Shown: positions 53,182 to 62,126, counted from the stretch's first letter. The stretch is DNA of 64,000 nt from SG-bin9 sp049323835 (GCA_049323835.1 JBMOOJ010000076.1:48523-112522), one strand, 5' to 3'. Numbers and translations are program-made. Notes: generated by a model not told the origin, from the letters alone.

Positions 53182-53601
53182 TCAGCCCTGCTGTTTCCAG
53201 TTTGAAAGCTCCTGTACAGCACGGGCATGCGTCGCGCGCCGGTCGAACGTCTCGCTCGTCCAGCTCAGCGATGTGGTGATGCCGGCTTTGCGGTAGCGCC
53301 GGATGATCCTGACGTGCGGCTCCCATCGCAGGAAGGCGCGCATATCGTGCTCGCGTTTCCAGATCGACACCGACCCGACGCGCTTGTTGCGCCAGTCGAG
53401 CCACGTCCAGACGCCGACCGCCCCCGGCAGCTCCGGCCAGCGCTGCCGCAGGGAATAGCTGCTGCGGGCGATCCCCGGCAGGTCGCGCATCCGGTACGCC
53501 TGAAAGTGGGTGACGATCACGAATACCTCGCCGGGTGTTCTGCCTGCCGGCCCTTCCTTCCATTTCGACCACAGGAACTGACGGGTGAGGATCGACAGCA
53601 T
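53182..53601 (-). CDS. Small uncharacterised protein, possible dimeric alpha/beta-barrel
   Basis: A 139-residue protein with a beta strand-rich N-terminal half (LTRQFLWSKW, VFVIVTHFQAYRM) and a helix-strand C-terminal half (SVSIWKREHDMRAFLRWEPH). This fits DUF3291/antibiotic monooxygenase-like dimeric barrels, but no clear signature is seen. Start is ATG at 53601; a TTG at 53616 would add five residues. It lies just after the convergent TetR gene and 110 bases before aroQ. Function unknown. Confidence 0.6.
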   Translation of the reverse strand: MLSILTRQFLWSKWKEGPAGRTPGEVFVIVTHFQAYRMRDLPGIARSSYSLRQRWPELPGAVGVWTWLDWRNKRVGSVSIWKREHDMRAFLRWEPHVRIIRRYRKAGITTSLSWTSETFDRRATHARAVQELSNWKQQG

Positions 53602-53711
53602 GCGATGGCATTCCAAATATATTGGCGTAATTGCTACGAAAATTAGCTATCATCGACCCTCATAGCGGTCAATAGATTATTGGAGCGGAAATATCAGAAA
53701 TATTCGTCCGC

Positions 53712-54143
53712 CTACGCCATCTGCGCCAGGGCGTGCATCGCGGCGATGTAGCCGTTCGGCCCGAGCCCGCAAATGACGCCGGTCGCAACCGACGAAATCT
53801 TCGAGTGCCGGTGATACTCGTCGCGGGCATGAATGTTCGAGATATGGACTTCGATCACCGGCTTGTCGAAGGCCTTGATGGCGTCGAGGATGGCGATCGA
53901 GGTGAAGGAGTAGCCGGCCGGGTTGATGATGATTCCGTCGGCGCTCTCGCGCGCCGACTGGATCAGGTCGACCAGCACGCCTTCGTGGTTCGACTGATGG
54001 AACGAGATCGAGAGTGACAGCTGCGCCGCGCACTGCTCGCAGCTCGTCTTGATCTGCGCCAGCGTGGTGGTGCCGTAGATATGCGGCTCCCGCGTTCCCA
54101 GCAGGTTGAGGTTGGGTCCGTTCAGGATCATCAGCCGTTTCAT
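53712..54143 (-). CDS. aroQ: Type II 3-dehydroquinate dehydratase
   Basis: A 143-residue enzyme of the shikimate pathway that dehydrates 3-dehydroquinate. The N-terminal ILNGPNLNLLGTREP contains R18 and is followed by the catalytic Y23. FHQSNHEG, INPAGYSFTSIAI and EVHISNIHARDEY with the catalytic histidine follow. The start is the ATG at 54143 with AGG upstream. Dodecameric, cytoplasmic. It lies in a short minus-strand run with the barrel-like protein gene. Confidence 0.95.
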   Translation of the reverse strand: MKRLMILNGPNLNLLGTREPHIYGTTTLAQIKTSCEQCAAQLSLSISFHQSNHEGVLVDLIQSARESADGIIINPAGYSFTSIAILDAIKAFDKPVIEVHISNIHARDEYHRHSKISSVATGVICGLGPNGYIAAMHALAQMA

Positions 54144-54229
54144 GCGATCAGCCTTTCCTCTTGCGCGCCGCCAGTCCATGCTGGATCGGCAACGCTACTG
54201 CGTAGTCGCTGGAAACAACAAGGACGCTC

Positions 54230-54913
54230 ATGCCTCTTCTCGGTCGTGCCGCGGTGGCGATGTGGTGGGACATGGCGTCCGCCATGCGGGCCGAGTTCGA
54301 GGACTGGCACTCCCACGAGCATTTTCCCGAGCGGATGGGCATCCCCGGCTTCCTGCGCGGGTCGCGCTGGGCGTCGGCGACCGGCGGCGAGGGCTTCTTC
54401 GTCATCTATGAACTCGATGCCTACGAGACGCTGACGTCACCGCACTATCTGGCGCGACTCAACAATCCGACGCCGTGGTCGGCGAAAATGATGCCGCATC
54501 ACCGCAACATGGTGCGGAGCCAGTGCCGGGTTCTGGAAAGCTTTGGCGGTGGCATCGCCGGTGCGATGATGACCGTTCGCCTGTCGCCGGCGGACGGCCA
54601 GCCGGAGGCGCTGCGGACGCATCTCGCCGCGACACTGTCGGCGCTGCCGTTGCAGCCCGGGCTAACGGGTGGCCATCTGCTTCAGACGCAAACGCCCACT
54701 GCGGCCATGACGAAGGAACAGCAGATCCGCGGCGGCGACGCGGAGGCCGACTGGATCGTGCTGGTGACGGGTTACGATGCGACGGTTACGGGGGAGGCTG
54801 TCGCTAAACTGCTCGGCGCTCCGGCGCTTGCCGGTGCGATGCGCTCGCCGCCGATCGTTGCGCCCTATCGCCTGTCGTACACCCTCGCCAAGAGCGACCT
54901 TCGCGATGGCTGA
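54230..54913 (+). CDS. Uncharacterised protein, probably two ferredoxin-like barrel domains
   Basis: A 227-residue protein. The segment MWWDMASAMRAEFEDWHSHEHFPERMGIPGF resembles EthD-like and other dimeric alpha/beta-barrel proteins, and a second similar unit seems to begin near residue 110. Exact function unknown. Like the protein at 53182 it lies beside aroQ, but on the other strand. Confidence 0.6.
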   Translation: MPLLGRAAVAMWWDMASAMRAEFEDWHSHEHFPERMGIPGFLRGSRWASATGGEGFFVIYELDAYETLTSPHYLARLNNPTPWSAKMMPHHRNMVRSQCRVLESFGGGIAGAMMTVRLSPADGQPEALRTHLAATLSALPLQPGLTGGHLLQTQTPTAAMTKEQQIRGGDAEADWIVLVTGYDATVTGEAVAKLLGAPALAGAMRSPPIVAPYRLSYTLAKSDLRDG

Positions 54914-54943
54914 TCCCAGGAGCGAACAAAAGAGTTGAAAACA

Positions 54944-54967
54944 AAAAGCCCGGCGATAAGCCGGGCT
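54944..54967 (-). terminator. Rho-independent terminator of the outer-membrane protein gene
   Basis: The arms AGCCCGGC (54947-54954) and GCCGGGCT (54960-54967) form a perfect stem with a five-base loop. On the minus strand it is followed by TTTTTGTTTT. It lies about 33 bases after the stop codon. Confidence 0.85.
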
Positions 54968-54999
54968 TCTTGCAGTTGATCGTATATCTCGCGTCGCGA

Positions 55000-55656
55000 T
55001 CAGTATGCCGGGCCGCCGGCGTTTCCGAAATTGAAGCGGTAATTCAGGCCGACCTTGATCGTGTGCTCGTCGTTGCGGAACGTGCCGGCGACGGGGATCG
55101 CCGGCGGAATGATGCCGACGAAGTTCACGCTGCCGAAGTCGTAGTACTGATACTCGACCTTGGCCGACCAGCTCGGCGCGAACATGTACTCGATGCCTGC
55201 GCCGACGGTGTAGCCGTCGCTGCCCACCTGGCCGAAGCCGAAGGTGTTGCGCGTGTCGGCCCAGGCGTAGCCGCCCTTCACGTAGAGCAGGCCGGGACCC
55301 CAGGTCCAGCCGAGACGGCCGGTCACCGAGCCGAGGCCGCGGTTGATGTTGCTGCTGTTGGTCAGGAAGCTGTAGTTGGCTTCGAGGCCCATCACCCAGC
55401 TCGGCGCGAACTGGTAGTCGAAACCGACCTGGCCGCCGCCCATGAACTGCGCGTCGTTGTTGCCGCCGAAGAACGGGTTGTTGTTGTCGCTGAACGCCGC
55501 GCCGAGATGGCCGCCGAGATAGAAGCCGGTCCAGTTGTAGATCGGGGCCGGCGGCGGTGGCGGCGCCTTCGTGTACGTGCGTGCACGCATGTCGGCGGCG
55601 GAAGCGGCAGTGGTGATCAGCAGCAGCGCTGAAGTGGTCAGAAGAAATTTTCGCAT
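55000..55656 (-). CDS. Outer-membrane beta-barrel protein (Omp25/31 type)
   Basis: A 218-residue outer-membrane protein with a signal peptide (MRKFLLTTSALLLITTAASA) and an N-terminal KAPPPPPAPIYNWTGFYLGGHLG motif characteristic of the rhizobial Omp25/31/porin family. It has alternating strands of an eight-stranded barrel, ending in NYRFNFGN near the C-terminus. GGGGAGAG upstream fixes the ATG at 55656; the longer frame has no signal. Its promoter region carries GTGAAC operator-like repeats. Confidence 0.85.
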   Translation of the reverse strand: MRKFLLTTSALLLITTAASAADMRARTYTKAPPPPPAPIYNWTGFYLGGHLGAAFSDNNNPFFGGNNDAQFMGGGQVGFDYQFAPSWVMGLEANYSFLTNSSNINRGLGSVTGRLGWTWGPGLLYVKGGYAWADTRNTFGFGQVGSDGYTVGAGIEYMFAPSWSAKVEYQYYDFGSVNFVGIIPPAIPVAGTFRNDEHTIKVGLNYRFNFGNAGGPAY

Positions 55657-55785
55657 GACGACTCTCCCCATCAGGTTGACCACCACACAACGCTTCAAAG
55701 GTAAACGGGTCCATACGGAACAGCACACACGGCATCATTCGCTGCGAGTGATGTATTCTCGTCACGCTTTTGCGTTCTGTGCGTG

Positions 55786-55828
55786 CACTTGTGAACGCTT
55801 CAGCGAGCAGTCGTGTTCACGAGTGAAC
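55786..55828. promoter_or_regulatory. GTGAAC operator-like repeats upstream of the porin gene
   Basis: CACTTGTGAAC (55786-55796) is an almost exact invert of GTTCACGAGTG (55815-55825) at 18 bases. The latter is part of a perfect palindrome GTTCAC-GA-GTGAAC at 55815-55828. Three GTGAAC half-sites in 43 bases, about 130 to 170 bases upstream of the porin start, suggest binding of a dimeric regulator. Confidence 0.45.
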
Positions 55829-55861
55829 GTTTGCGATGTGTCTGCTTTTACTGGAACTGCG

Positions 55862-55878
55862 ATGGAACCTGGTTCCAT
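55862..55878. promoter_or_regulatory. Perfect 17-base palindrome
   Basis: ATGGAACC (55862-55869) and GGTTCCAT (55871-55878) flank a single T. It lies between the porin operator region and the PepSY gene's terminator. It may be another operator, but its location about 200 bases upstream of the porin gene is unusual. Confidence 0.35.
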
Positions 55879-55890
55879 GCGCGTAAAACA

Positions 55891-55919
55891 AAAAACCCCG
55901 CCATTTGCGGCGGGGTTTT
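55891..55919 (-). terminator. Rho-independent terminator of the PepSY gene
   Basis: Arms ACCCCGCC and GGCGGGGT around loop ATTTGC (stem 55892-55919). Both strands carry T-runs. The same stem and loop occur again at 58886-58907. Confidence 0.8.
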
Positions 55920-55939
55920 GCGTGTCAGCGAAGCAGCCG

Positions 55940-56749
55940 TCAGCGAATCCAGACCTGCTTGTAGATCGTCCCGCCGAAATCCATGTGCAGTTCGACCGTC
56001 TCGCCTTTCGAATTGGTCGCGAGAATTTCGAAGTGCCGCTTGCGCTGCTCGACCGGTGGACGAGGCGTGAAGCCGGCATCGCGCGCCAGCCGTTCCGCTT
56101 CGGCTGGTCCAAATCCGCGCCGCTCGGAGACGCGATCCTTGTCGTGGTCGGCATCCTCGATTTCATCGAGACGGCCGAAGCGGTCGAGCGACACGATCAC
56201 CTCTTTGCCGGCCGCGTTGCGTCCATTGATCTCGATGTGTTTCGGATGGCGCACGGGTTCGCCGAGCGGAGCAATGCCTGCGTCCCTGAGTACGCGCATG
56301 ACACTATCGCGGTCGACACCGAACCTGCCGTCGGTGCGCGGCGGTGCAACGCCAGCGAGAGCGGATGGCGGCGGCTCCATGCCGGGGCCGCGACCCGGGG
56401 GCGGAGGAGGTTGAGGTGCGGCAAAGACGACGTCGCCGTTCTCGCGCTGGATCTTGCGCGCGTCGAAGGTCTTGTCTCGCGGCAGGCCGGTCACGGTGAC
56501 CGTTTCTCCCGAATTGATGGACAGCGGCTGTCCGCCGGGACCGGTCAGAACCAGAATGCGTCCCGATCCGTCATCGAGCACGAATTTGTCGCCGAACAGG
56601 TCCACGGCCTTGCCCTTGATAGTGACGCCATCGGGCGACAACTGGCCGATCGGCACCTGGGACCACGCGCCGCCAGCAACGGCAATGCCGCCGGCGGTGG
56701 CAAGCGCGAGCAATAATCGATGCCGGGTAATGTGTCTGGTGATTCCCAT
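55940..56749 (-). CDS. Secreted protein with PepSY-like domains
   Basis: A 269-residue exported protein with signal peptide (RLLLALATAGGIAVAGG). An N-terminal domain of about 90 residues contains VPIGQLSPDGVTIKGKAVDLFGD, a Pro-rich linker (PPPPPGRGPGMEPPP), then two PepSY-like repeats of about 60 residues (SVMRVLRDAGIAPLGEP... and PAEAERLARDAGFTPRPP...). PepSY domains often inhibit proteases or bind small ligands. The ATG at 56749 has AAGGA upstream. It is divergent from the two-component genes, which may regulate it. Confidence 0.75.
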   Translation of the reverse strand: MGITRHITRHRLLLALATAGGIAVAGGAWSQVPIGQLSPDGVTIKGKAVDLFGDKFVLDDGSGRILVLTGPGGQPLSINSGETVTVTGLPRDKTFDARKIQRENGDVVFAAPQPPPPPGRGPGMEPPPSALAGVAPPRTDGRFGVDRDSVMRVLRDAGIAPLGEPVRHPKHIEINGRNAAGKEVIVSLDRFGRLDEIEDADHDKDRVSERRGFGPAEAERLARDAGFTPRPPVEQRKRHFEILATNSKGETVELHMDFGGTIYKQVWIR

Positions 56750-56885
56750 CGTTGTATCCTTCGTTCGGAGCGGCATGATGCCCGTGAACGTTAGCCGGCG
56801 GCGATTGAACCAATGCCGGATAGTCTTGTTCAATTTCGGTTCAGTCTGACATGGCAAAGTTCCCTCTCCCAGCTGCTGAGGCACA
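56750..56885. other. Divergent promoter of the PepSY gene and two-component system
   Basis: 136 bases holding an 11-base-spaced direct repeat of GTTCA (56828-56843) and an opposite ATTGAACC at 56803-56810. This is the natural place for shared control. Confidence 0.5.
56828..56843. promoter_or_regulatory. OmpR-type direct repeat GTTCA-N6-GTTCA
   Basis: GTTCA at 56828-56832 and again at 56839-56843 repeat with an 11-base period, matching one helical turn as in many OmpR-family operators. A third, inverted copy (ATTGAACC) lies 18 bases upstream. It is 43 bases before the response regulator start and 79 before the PepSY start. Confidence 0.5.
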
Positions 56886-57551
56886 ATGAGAGTCTTGATC
56901 GCCGAGGATGAGGTGAAGCTCGCCACCGAGATCGCGGGCTTTCTGCGCAAGGCCGGGATGGCGGTCGACTGCGCGGCCGATGGCATCGATGCCGGTCATC
57001 TGGCGCAGACCGAGCCCTACGACGCCATCGTTCTCGATCTCGGTTTGCCGGGCGCGGACGGCATGACATTGCTCAAGCGTTTGCGATCCGCCAACAACCG
57101 GATTCCCGTGCTCATTCTCACGGCTCGCGACCGGTTCGCCGACAAGGCGGCCGGGTTTCGCGCCGGTGCCGACGACTATCTGACCAAGCCTTTTCAGCTC
57201 GAGGAACTGCTGTTGCGGCTGCAGGCGCTGGTGCGGCGGGCGGCAGGTCACGCCCAATCCGAAATCCGGGTGGGCGCGCTCGTGCTCGACACCACAAGCG
57301 GCGTGGCGACGCTGGATGCGATGCCGCTGCGGCTCACGGCGCTGGAGCGGCGCGTTCTCACCTATCTCATGCTGCATGCGGGACGCACCATTTCCCGCAC
57401 GGAACTCAGCGAGCACATCTACGAGCACGGTCATGATCGTGACTTCAACAGCCTCGAAGTGATCGTGAGCCGGCTGCGCCGCAAGCTCGGACGGGAGCGG
57501 ATCGAGACCACACGCGGCGAGGGTTACTGTTTGCCCGACCAAACGGCCTGA
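56886..57551 (+). CDS. OmpR-family response regulator
   Basis: A 221-residue regulator with an N-terminal receiver (D51 in IVLDLGLPG, K in DDYLTKPF) and a winged-helix DNA-binding domain ending RGEGYCLPD. The start MRVLIAEDEVKLA is typical of PhoP/QseB-like regulators. The sensor kinase gene begins one base after it. The GTTCA direct repeat in its promoter may be its own binding site. Confidence 0.92.
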   Translation: MRVLIAEDEVKLATEIAGFLRKAGMAVDCAADGIDAGHLAQTEPYDAIVLDLGLPGADGMTLLKRLRSANNRIPVLILTARDRFADKAAGFRAGADDYLTKPFQLEELLLRLQALVRRAAGHAQSEIRVGALVLDTTSGVATLDAMPLRLTALERRVLTYLMLHAGRTISRTELSEHIYEHGHDRDFNSLEVIVSRLRRKLGRERIETTRGEGYCLPDQTA

Positions 57552-57552
57552 C

Positions 57553-58866
57553 ATGCGGTCGCTGACCCGTCGCCTGATCCTGGTTGTAATGGCGGTTGTG
57601 GCTGCGGCGTTCGTGCTGACCGGGGCGCTGGCGCTGCGCATCGTGTCAGCTGCCGTCACGCGCGATTTCGATGCGCGGTTGTCGGGCGCTTTGAACGAAC
57701 TCGTATCCGCGGTCGATATCGGCGACGACGGCATTCTGTCGCTGGCGCGCGAGCCCGGCGATCCGGCTTTCGCGCGCGCCAACTCCGGCTGGTACTGGAG
57801 CATCAGCCGCGGCGCGACGGTGCTGGCGCGCTCGCGTTCGCTGCGGTCCGGGGAGGCTCTGCCGGCAACAGCGTCGGGTGAGGATGCAGCCAAAGGACCG
57901 AACGGCGAAAGCCTGCGGATGCAAAGCCGCGAGACGAGGCTGCGCGACCGCAGCGAGCTGGTGGTTGCGGTGGCCGGTCCGGAACGCGCCGTCCGCGATG
58001 AAATATGGGCCTGGGCGCGGATGCTGATCGCAGCGTTTGCGTCGGTCGCCATCCTTCTGCTGATCGCGCTTGCAGTCGTTATCCGCTCGGGATTGAAGCC
58101 GCTGCGCCGTCTTGCGGACGATCTGGATGGCGCGTCGCGCGGTCACCCGGTCGATATCAAACCGCCGGGCTATCGCGAGCTTGATCCGCTCGCAGGCAGC
58201 GTCCGCGATCTGATGGCACAGGTGCAGGCGACGGTCGAACGCGCCCGCGCTCAGGCCGGCAATCTCGCACATGCGATCAAGACGCCGCTCAGCCTCATCT
58301 CGGCTCGCAATCAGCAGCGCGGTGAGGCGAGGGATGACGACGTCGATCTCGGCGTCAGGCTGATCAAGCGCCAGATCGACCATCATCTCAAGCGCACGCG
58401 CTTCGCGGCGACGACGCGCCTGGCGTCCGAGCGCATCGCGGTCGAGCCGATCGTCGACGACATCGTACTGGTGATGAGGCGGAGTCATGCCTCGCGCGCC
58501 ATGGAGATTCACTCGGACATAGAGCAGGGTTCCGTGTTCCTCGGAGAACGCGAGGATTTTGAGGAGATGCTCGGCAACGTTCTCGACAACGCCTGCAAAT
58601 GGGCGAGAAGCCGCGTCGAACTGACCGTGCGCAAACAGCCGGGTGCCATCGAGGTTTTTGTCGGAGACGACGGACCCGGACTTCCGGACGCCGATCGCGA
58701 ACGAGTGCTTGCGCGGGGTCTGCGGCTGGACGAAACGATCGCAGGCGACGGCATCGGGCTATCGATCGTTGCCGACCTCGTCGCGCTCTACGGCGGCGAA
58801 CTGCGGCTCGAAACTGCCGCGCCTCACGGTCTTCGCGTCACGCTGAGGCTGCCGTCACCGGCATAA
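57553..58866 (+). CDS. Membrane sensor histidine kinase (PhoQ-like group)
   Basis: A 437-residue kinase with membrane helices at about 7-30 and 157-178, a periplasmic sensor of roughly 120 residues, a HAMP-like linker, and a kinase core with H240 in HAIKTPLSLI. The N box is DNACKWA, G1 GDDGPGL and G2 GDGIGLSI. The HxxKTPL histidine motif places it near the PhoQ group. Signal unknown; the periplasmic domain is rich in acidic residues, which may sense cations. It forms an operon with the response regulator. Confidence 0.9.
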   Translation: MRSLTRRLILVVMAVVAAAFVLTGALALRIVSAAVTRDFDARLSGALNELVSAVDIGDDGILSLAREPGDPAFARANSGWYWSISRGATVLARSRSLRSGEALPATASGEDAAKGPNGESLRMQSRETRLRDRSELVVAVAGPERAVRDEIWAWARMLIAAFASVAILLLIALAVVIRSGLKPLRRLADDLDGASRGHPVDIKPPGYRELDPLAGSVRDLMAQVQATVERARAQAGNLAHAIKTPLSLISARNQQRGEARDDDVDLGVRLIKRQIDHHLKRTRFAATTRLASERIAVEPIVDDIVLVMRRSHASRAMEIHSDIEQGSVFLGEREDFEEMLGNVLDNACKWARSRVELTVRKQPGAIEVFVGDDGPGLPDADRERVLARGLRLDETIAGDGIGLSIVADLVALYGGELRLETAAPHGLRVTLRLPSPA

Positions 58867-58881
58867 TGCATGTCCCAAAAC

Positions 58882-58907
58882 AAAAACCCCGCCATTTGCG
58901 GCGGGGT
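58882..58907 (-). terminator. Rho-independent terminator of ctrA (also possible for the sensor kinase)
   Basis: Arms ACCCCGCC (58886-58893) and GGCGGGGT (58900-58907) around loop ATTTGC. On the minus strand it is followed by TTTTTGTTTT. The same hairpin occurs at 55892-55919. It separates convergent genes. Confidence 0.85.
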
Positions 58908-58938
58908 CCAGTCTGGGAGGAACTGAGCAAACGGAGAC

Positions 58939-59640
<702 letters not shown>

Positions 59641-60024
59641 GCCAGTTCCCCCATCATCGCCGCTCCGGGCGTCAGGTCGGCCGCGACCTGCGGCACTGGA
59701 AAACGCCTTTGAACAACTGATTCGGATCCTGACGACACATGGTTAACAAAATCTGATTCGGGTACGCAAGTTCTGTCGGTGCAATTTTTGTCGAATCGTC
59801 CTAAGATATTGCGGTGAAGCAGTTTTTAGTCTCCGTGCCAGCTCAAGTCCTACTTTAAGAGCCGGGCCTAACCGACTCTCGCGACTCGCACCTTCGTTCT
59901 GTTGTGAAAGCGCGCAATCGTTCAAAGACAAGTGACGTAATGATTAACGATGCGGGTAAACACGAAGTTAAGGGCCACACGTGGCGAAGCGAAAACTTAA
60001 GGTTTCAGCGATGAAAGAGCCCCG
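59641..60024. promoter_or_regulatory. ctrA-fliI divergent control region with GANTC cluster
   Basis: 384 bases between ctrA and fliI. Five GANTC sites, GATTC 59719, GATTC 59755, GAATC 59793, GACTC 59874 and GACTC 59883, lie within 170 bases. The minus strand reads TTAACCAT at 59739-59746, a CtrA half-site. This is the expected layout for methylation-linked and autoregulated ctrA transcription. Confidence 0.6.
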
Positions 60025-61350
60025 ATGAAAGCGCTGGCCGAACAGATCGGCGACATCGACGGCGTCAACATTTACGGCAGAGTCGTCGGTGTGCGCGGCC
60101 TGATGGTCGAGATCGCAGGGCCGGTGCATGCCATGTCGGTCGGCGCGCGGATCGTCATCGAAACCGGCGGCAACCGCTCCATCCCGTGTGAGGTGATCGG
60201 CTTTACCGGCGACAACGCGGTGGTGATGCCGTTCGCGGGACTCGAAGGTGTGCGGCGCGGGTGCCGCGCGGTCATCGCCAACGCGGCAAGTCAGGTGCGT
60301 CCGTCGCCGTCATGGCTCGGCCGTGTCATCAATGCCATGGGCGAACCGATCGACGGCAAGGGGCCGCTGGTGCAGGGGCCGTCGCCGATGCCGTTTCGCG
60401 CCGCGCCGCCGCCGGCGCACTCACGCAAGCGCGTCGGTGCGCCGCTCGATCTCGGCGTGCGCGCGCTCAATACGTTCCTCACCTGCTGCCGCGGCCAGCG
60501 CATGGGCATCTTCGCCGGCTCCGGCGTCGGCAAGTCGGTGCTGCTGTCGATGCTGGCGCGCAACGTCGACGCCGACGTCTCGGTGATCGGCCTCGTCGGC
60601 GAACGCGGCCGCGAGGTGCAGGAATTCCTGCAGGACGACCTCGGCGAGGAGGGCCTGGCACGCTCCGTGGTTGTCGTTGCGACATCGGACGAGCCGGCAT
60701 TGATGCGGCGGCAGGCGGCGTACCTCACGCTCGCCATCGCCGAGTATTTCCGCGACGAGGATCAGGACGTGCTGGTGCTGATGGATTCCGTCACCCGCTT
60801 CGCCATGGCCCAGCGCGAGATCGGTCTGTCCGCCGGCGAGCCGCCGACCGCCAAGGGCTACACGCCGACCGTGTTCACCGAACTGCCGAAGCTGCTCGAA
60901 CGCGCCGGACCCGGCACGGGGCAGGGCACTGTCACCGGCATCTTCACGGTGCTGGTCGACGGCGACGATCACAACGAGCCGATCGCCGACGCGGTGCGCG
61001 GCATCCTCGACGGCCACATCGTCATGGAGCGCTCGATCGCCGAGCGCGGGCGTTACCCGGCCATTAACGTTCTCAAGTCGGTGTCGCGAACCATGCCGCG
61101 CTCCGCCGATCCGGAATTCCTGCCGACCATCACCAGGGCCCGCAAGGTGATGGCGACCTACGCCGATATGGAGGAGCTGATCCGGCTCGGCGCCTATCGG
61201 CAGGGCTCCAGCGAGGAGGTCGACGAGGCGATCCGGCTGCACGAGCCGCTGGAGGACTTCCTGCGCCAGCGCAAGGACGAGGCCACGGGGCTCGCCAACG
61301 GCTACCGGCAACTCACGCAAATCTTGGGTAATTTGGAAACGGAACGCTAA
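60025..61350 (+). CDS. fliI: Flagellar export ATPase FliI
   Basis: A 441-residue F1-like ATPase of the flagellar type III export apparatus. The Walker A motif is GSGVGKS, the family box GLVGERGREVQEFL and the Walker B VLVLMDSVTRFAMAQREIG. N-terminal region binds FliH. FliJ follows 109 bases downstream. It belongs to the same cluster as ctrA, its usual regulator. Confidence 0.96.
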   Translation: MKALAEQIGDIDGVNIYGRVVGVRGLMVEIAGPVHAMSVGARIVIETGGNRSIPCEVIGFTGDNAVVMPFAGLEGVRRGCRAVIANAASQVRPSPSWLGRVINAMGEPIDGKGPLVQGPSPMPFRAAPPPAHSRKRVGAPLDLGVRALNTFLTCCRGQRMGIFAGSGVGKSVLLSMLARNVDADVSVIGLVGERGREVQEFLQDDLGEEGLARSVVVVATSDEPALMRRQAAYLTLAIAEYFRDEDQDVLVLMDSVTRFAMAQREIGLSAGEPPTAKGYTPTVFTELPKLLERAGPGTGQGTVTGIFTVLVDGDDHNEPIADAVRGILDGHIVMERSIAERGRYPAINVLKSVSRTMPRSADPEFLPTITRARKVMATYADMEELIRLGAYRQGSSEEVDEAIRLHEPLEDFLRQRKDEATGLANGYRQLTQILGNLETER

Positions 61351-61459
61351 CTTTGTCAGGCCATCATCCCTTCCGATGTATTGAAAAGCCGGAGGGACCC
61401 CCGTCAGGGGGCCGGCTCTGTCCCGCGTGCGTATCGGGACTTCTGGGGAGTATGAGTCG

Positions 61460-61882
61460 ATGAAGTCACGTGAAACCCTGATCCGCCTGAAGAAGTTTCA
61501 GGTCGACGAGAAGCGGCGCCGGGTCGCCCAGATCGAGGGCATGATTGCCGATTTCCAGCGGATGTCGTCCGATCTCGATCGCGAAATCCAGACCGAGCAG
61601 GATCGCGCCGGCATCCAGGATCCGTCGCATTTCGCCTATCCGACCTATGCCAAGGCCGCGATCCAGCGTCGCGAGAATCTGGTGCGCTCGGCCGATGAAC
61701 TGCGTGGCCAGCTCGAGGATGCGAAAGCGGCGCTCGGCGACGCTTTCGAGGAGTTGAAGAAGGTCGAGTTGCTCGACGAGCGGGATCAGGCGCGCGAGCG
61801 TGCGGAAATGAACGCGCGCGAACAGGCGGAGCTCGACAACATCGGCCTGATGCGCGCCCGCCTCGGCGGCGCGATGGCCTGA
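61460..61882 (+). CDS. fliJ: Flagellar export chaperone FliJ
   Basis: A 140-residue coiled-coil protein, mostly charged helices (KSRETLIRLKKFQVDEKRRR to ERAEMNAREQAELDN). FliJ activates FliI and is an export chaperone. Length and context right after fliI support the name; sequence alone is low-complexity. I choose the ATG at 61460 with GGAG 11 bases upstream. A strong terminator follows. Confidence 0.85.
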   Translation: MKSRETLIRLKKFQVDEKRRRVAQIEGMIADFQRMSSDLDREIQTEQDRAGIQDPSHFAYPTYAKAAIQRRENLVRSADELRGQLEDAKAALGDAFEELKKVELLDERDQARERAEMNAREQAELDNIGLMRARLGGAMA

Positions 61883-61947
61883 GAGGCCATGCAGGCCAAG
61901 CAGGCCGGGCGGCGATCGCCATCCGGCCCATCGCTGAAAATTTCAGT

Positions 61948-61978
61948 ACCCGGGCACCGCTGCCCGGGTTTCTTTTTT
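61948..61978 (+). terminator. Rho-independent terminator after fliJ
   Basis: ACCCGGGCA (61948-61956) and TGCCCGGGT (61961-61969) are perfect complements with a four-base loop, followed by TTCTTTTTT. It ends the fliI-fliJ transcript. Confidence 0.9.
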
Positions 61979-62097
61979 GGGATTTTCGCCCGGTCCGGGC
62001 CTGCTGGCTGGACCGCTTCCGGACAAGATGTGTTACGAAGCACCCGCGCCGGGGTGTGTTTTCCGGGCGAGGCCGAAGCCGCCTCGCCGTCCGGAAA

Positions 62098-62126
62098 TGA
62101 TCCCGCCGCGTTCTCGATCCCGTACG
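62098..62126 (+). promoter_or_regulatory. Possible ECF-type promoter
   Basis: TGATCC (62098-62103) and CGTACG (62121-62126) are 17 bases apart. TGATCC resembles the -35 element of some alphaproteobacterial ECF promoters. It may allow the sigma factor to activate its own gene, but the -10 is not diagnostic. Confidence 0.25.

Noticed and set aside
59941..59985. Full CtrA box TTAA-N7-TTAA before fliI
   Set aside because: TTAA copies are present, but none has the N7 spacing with a matching second half.
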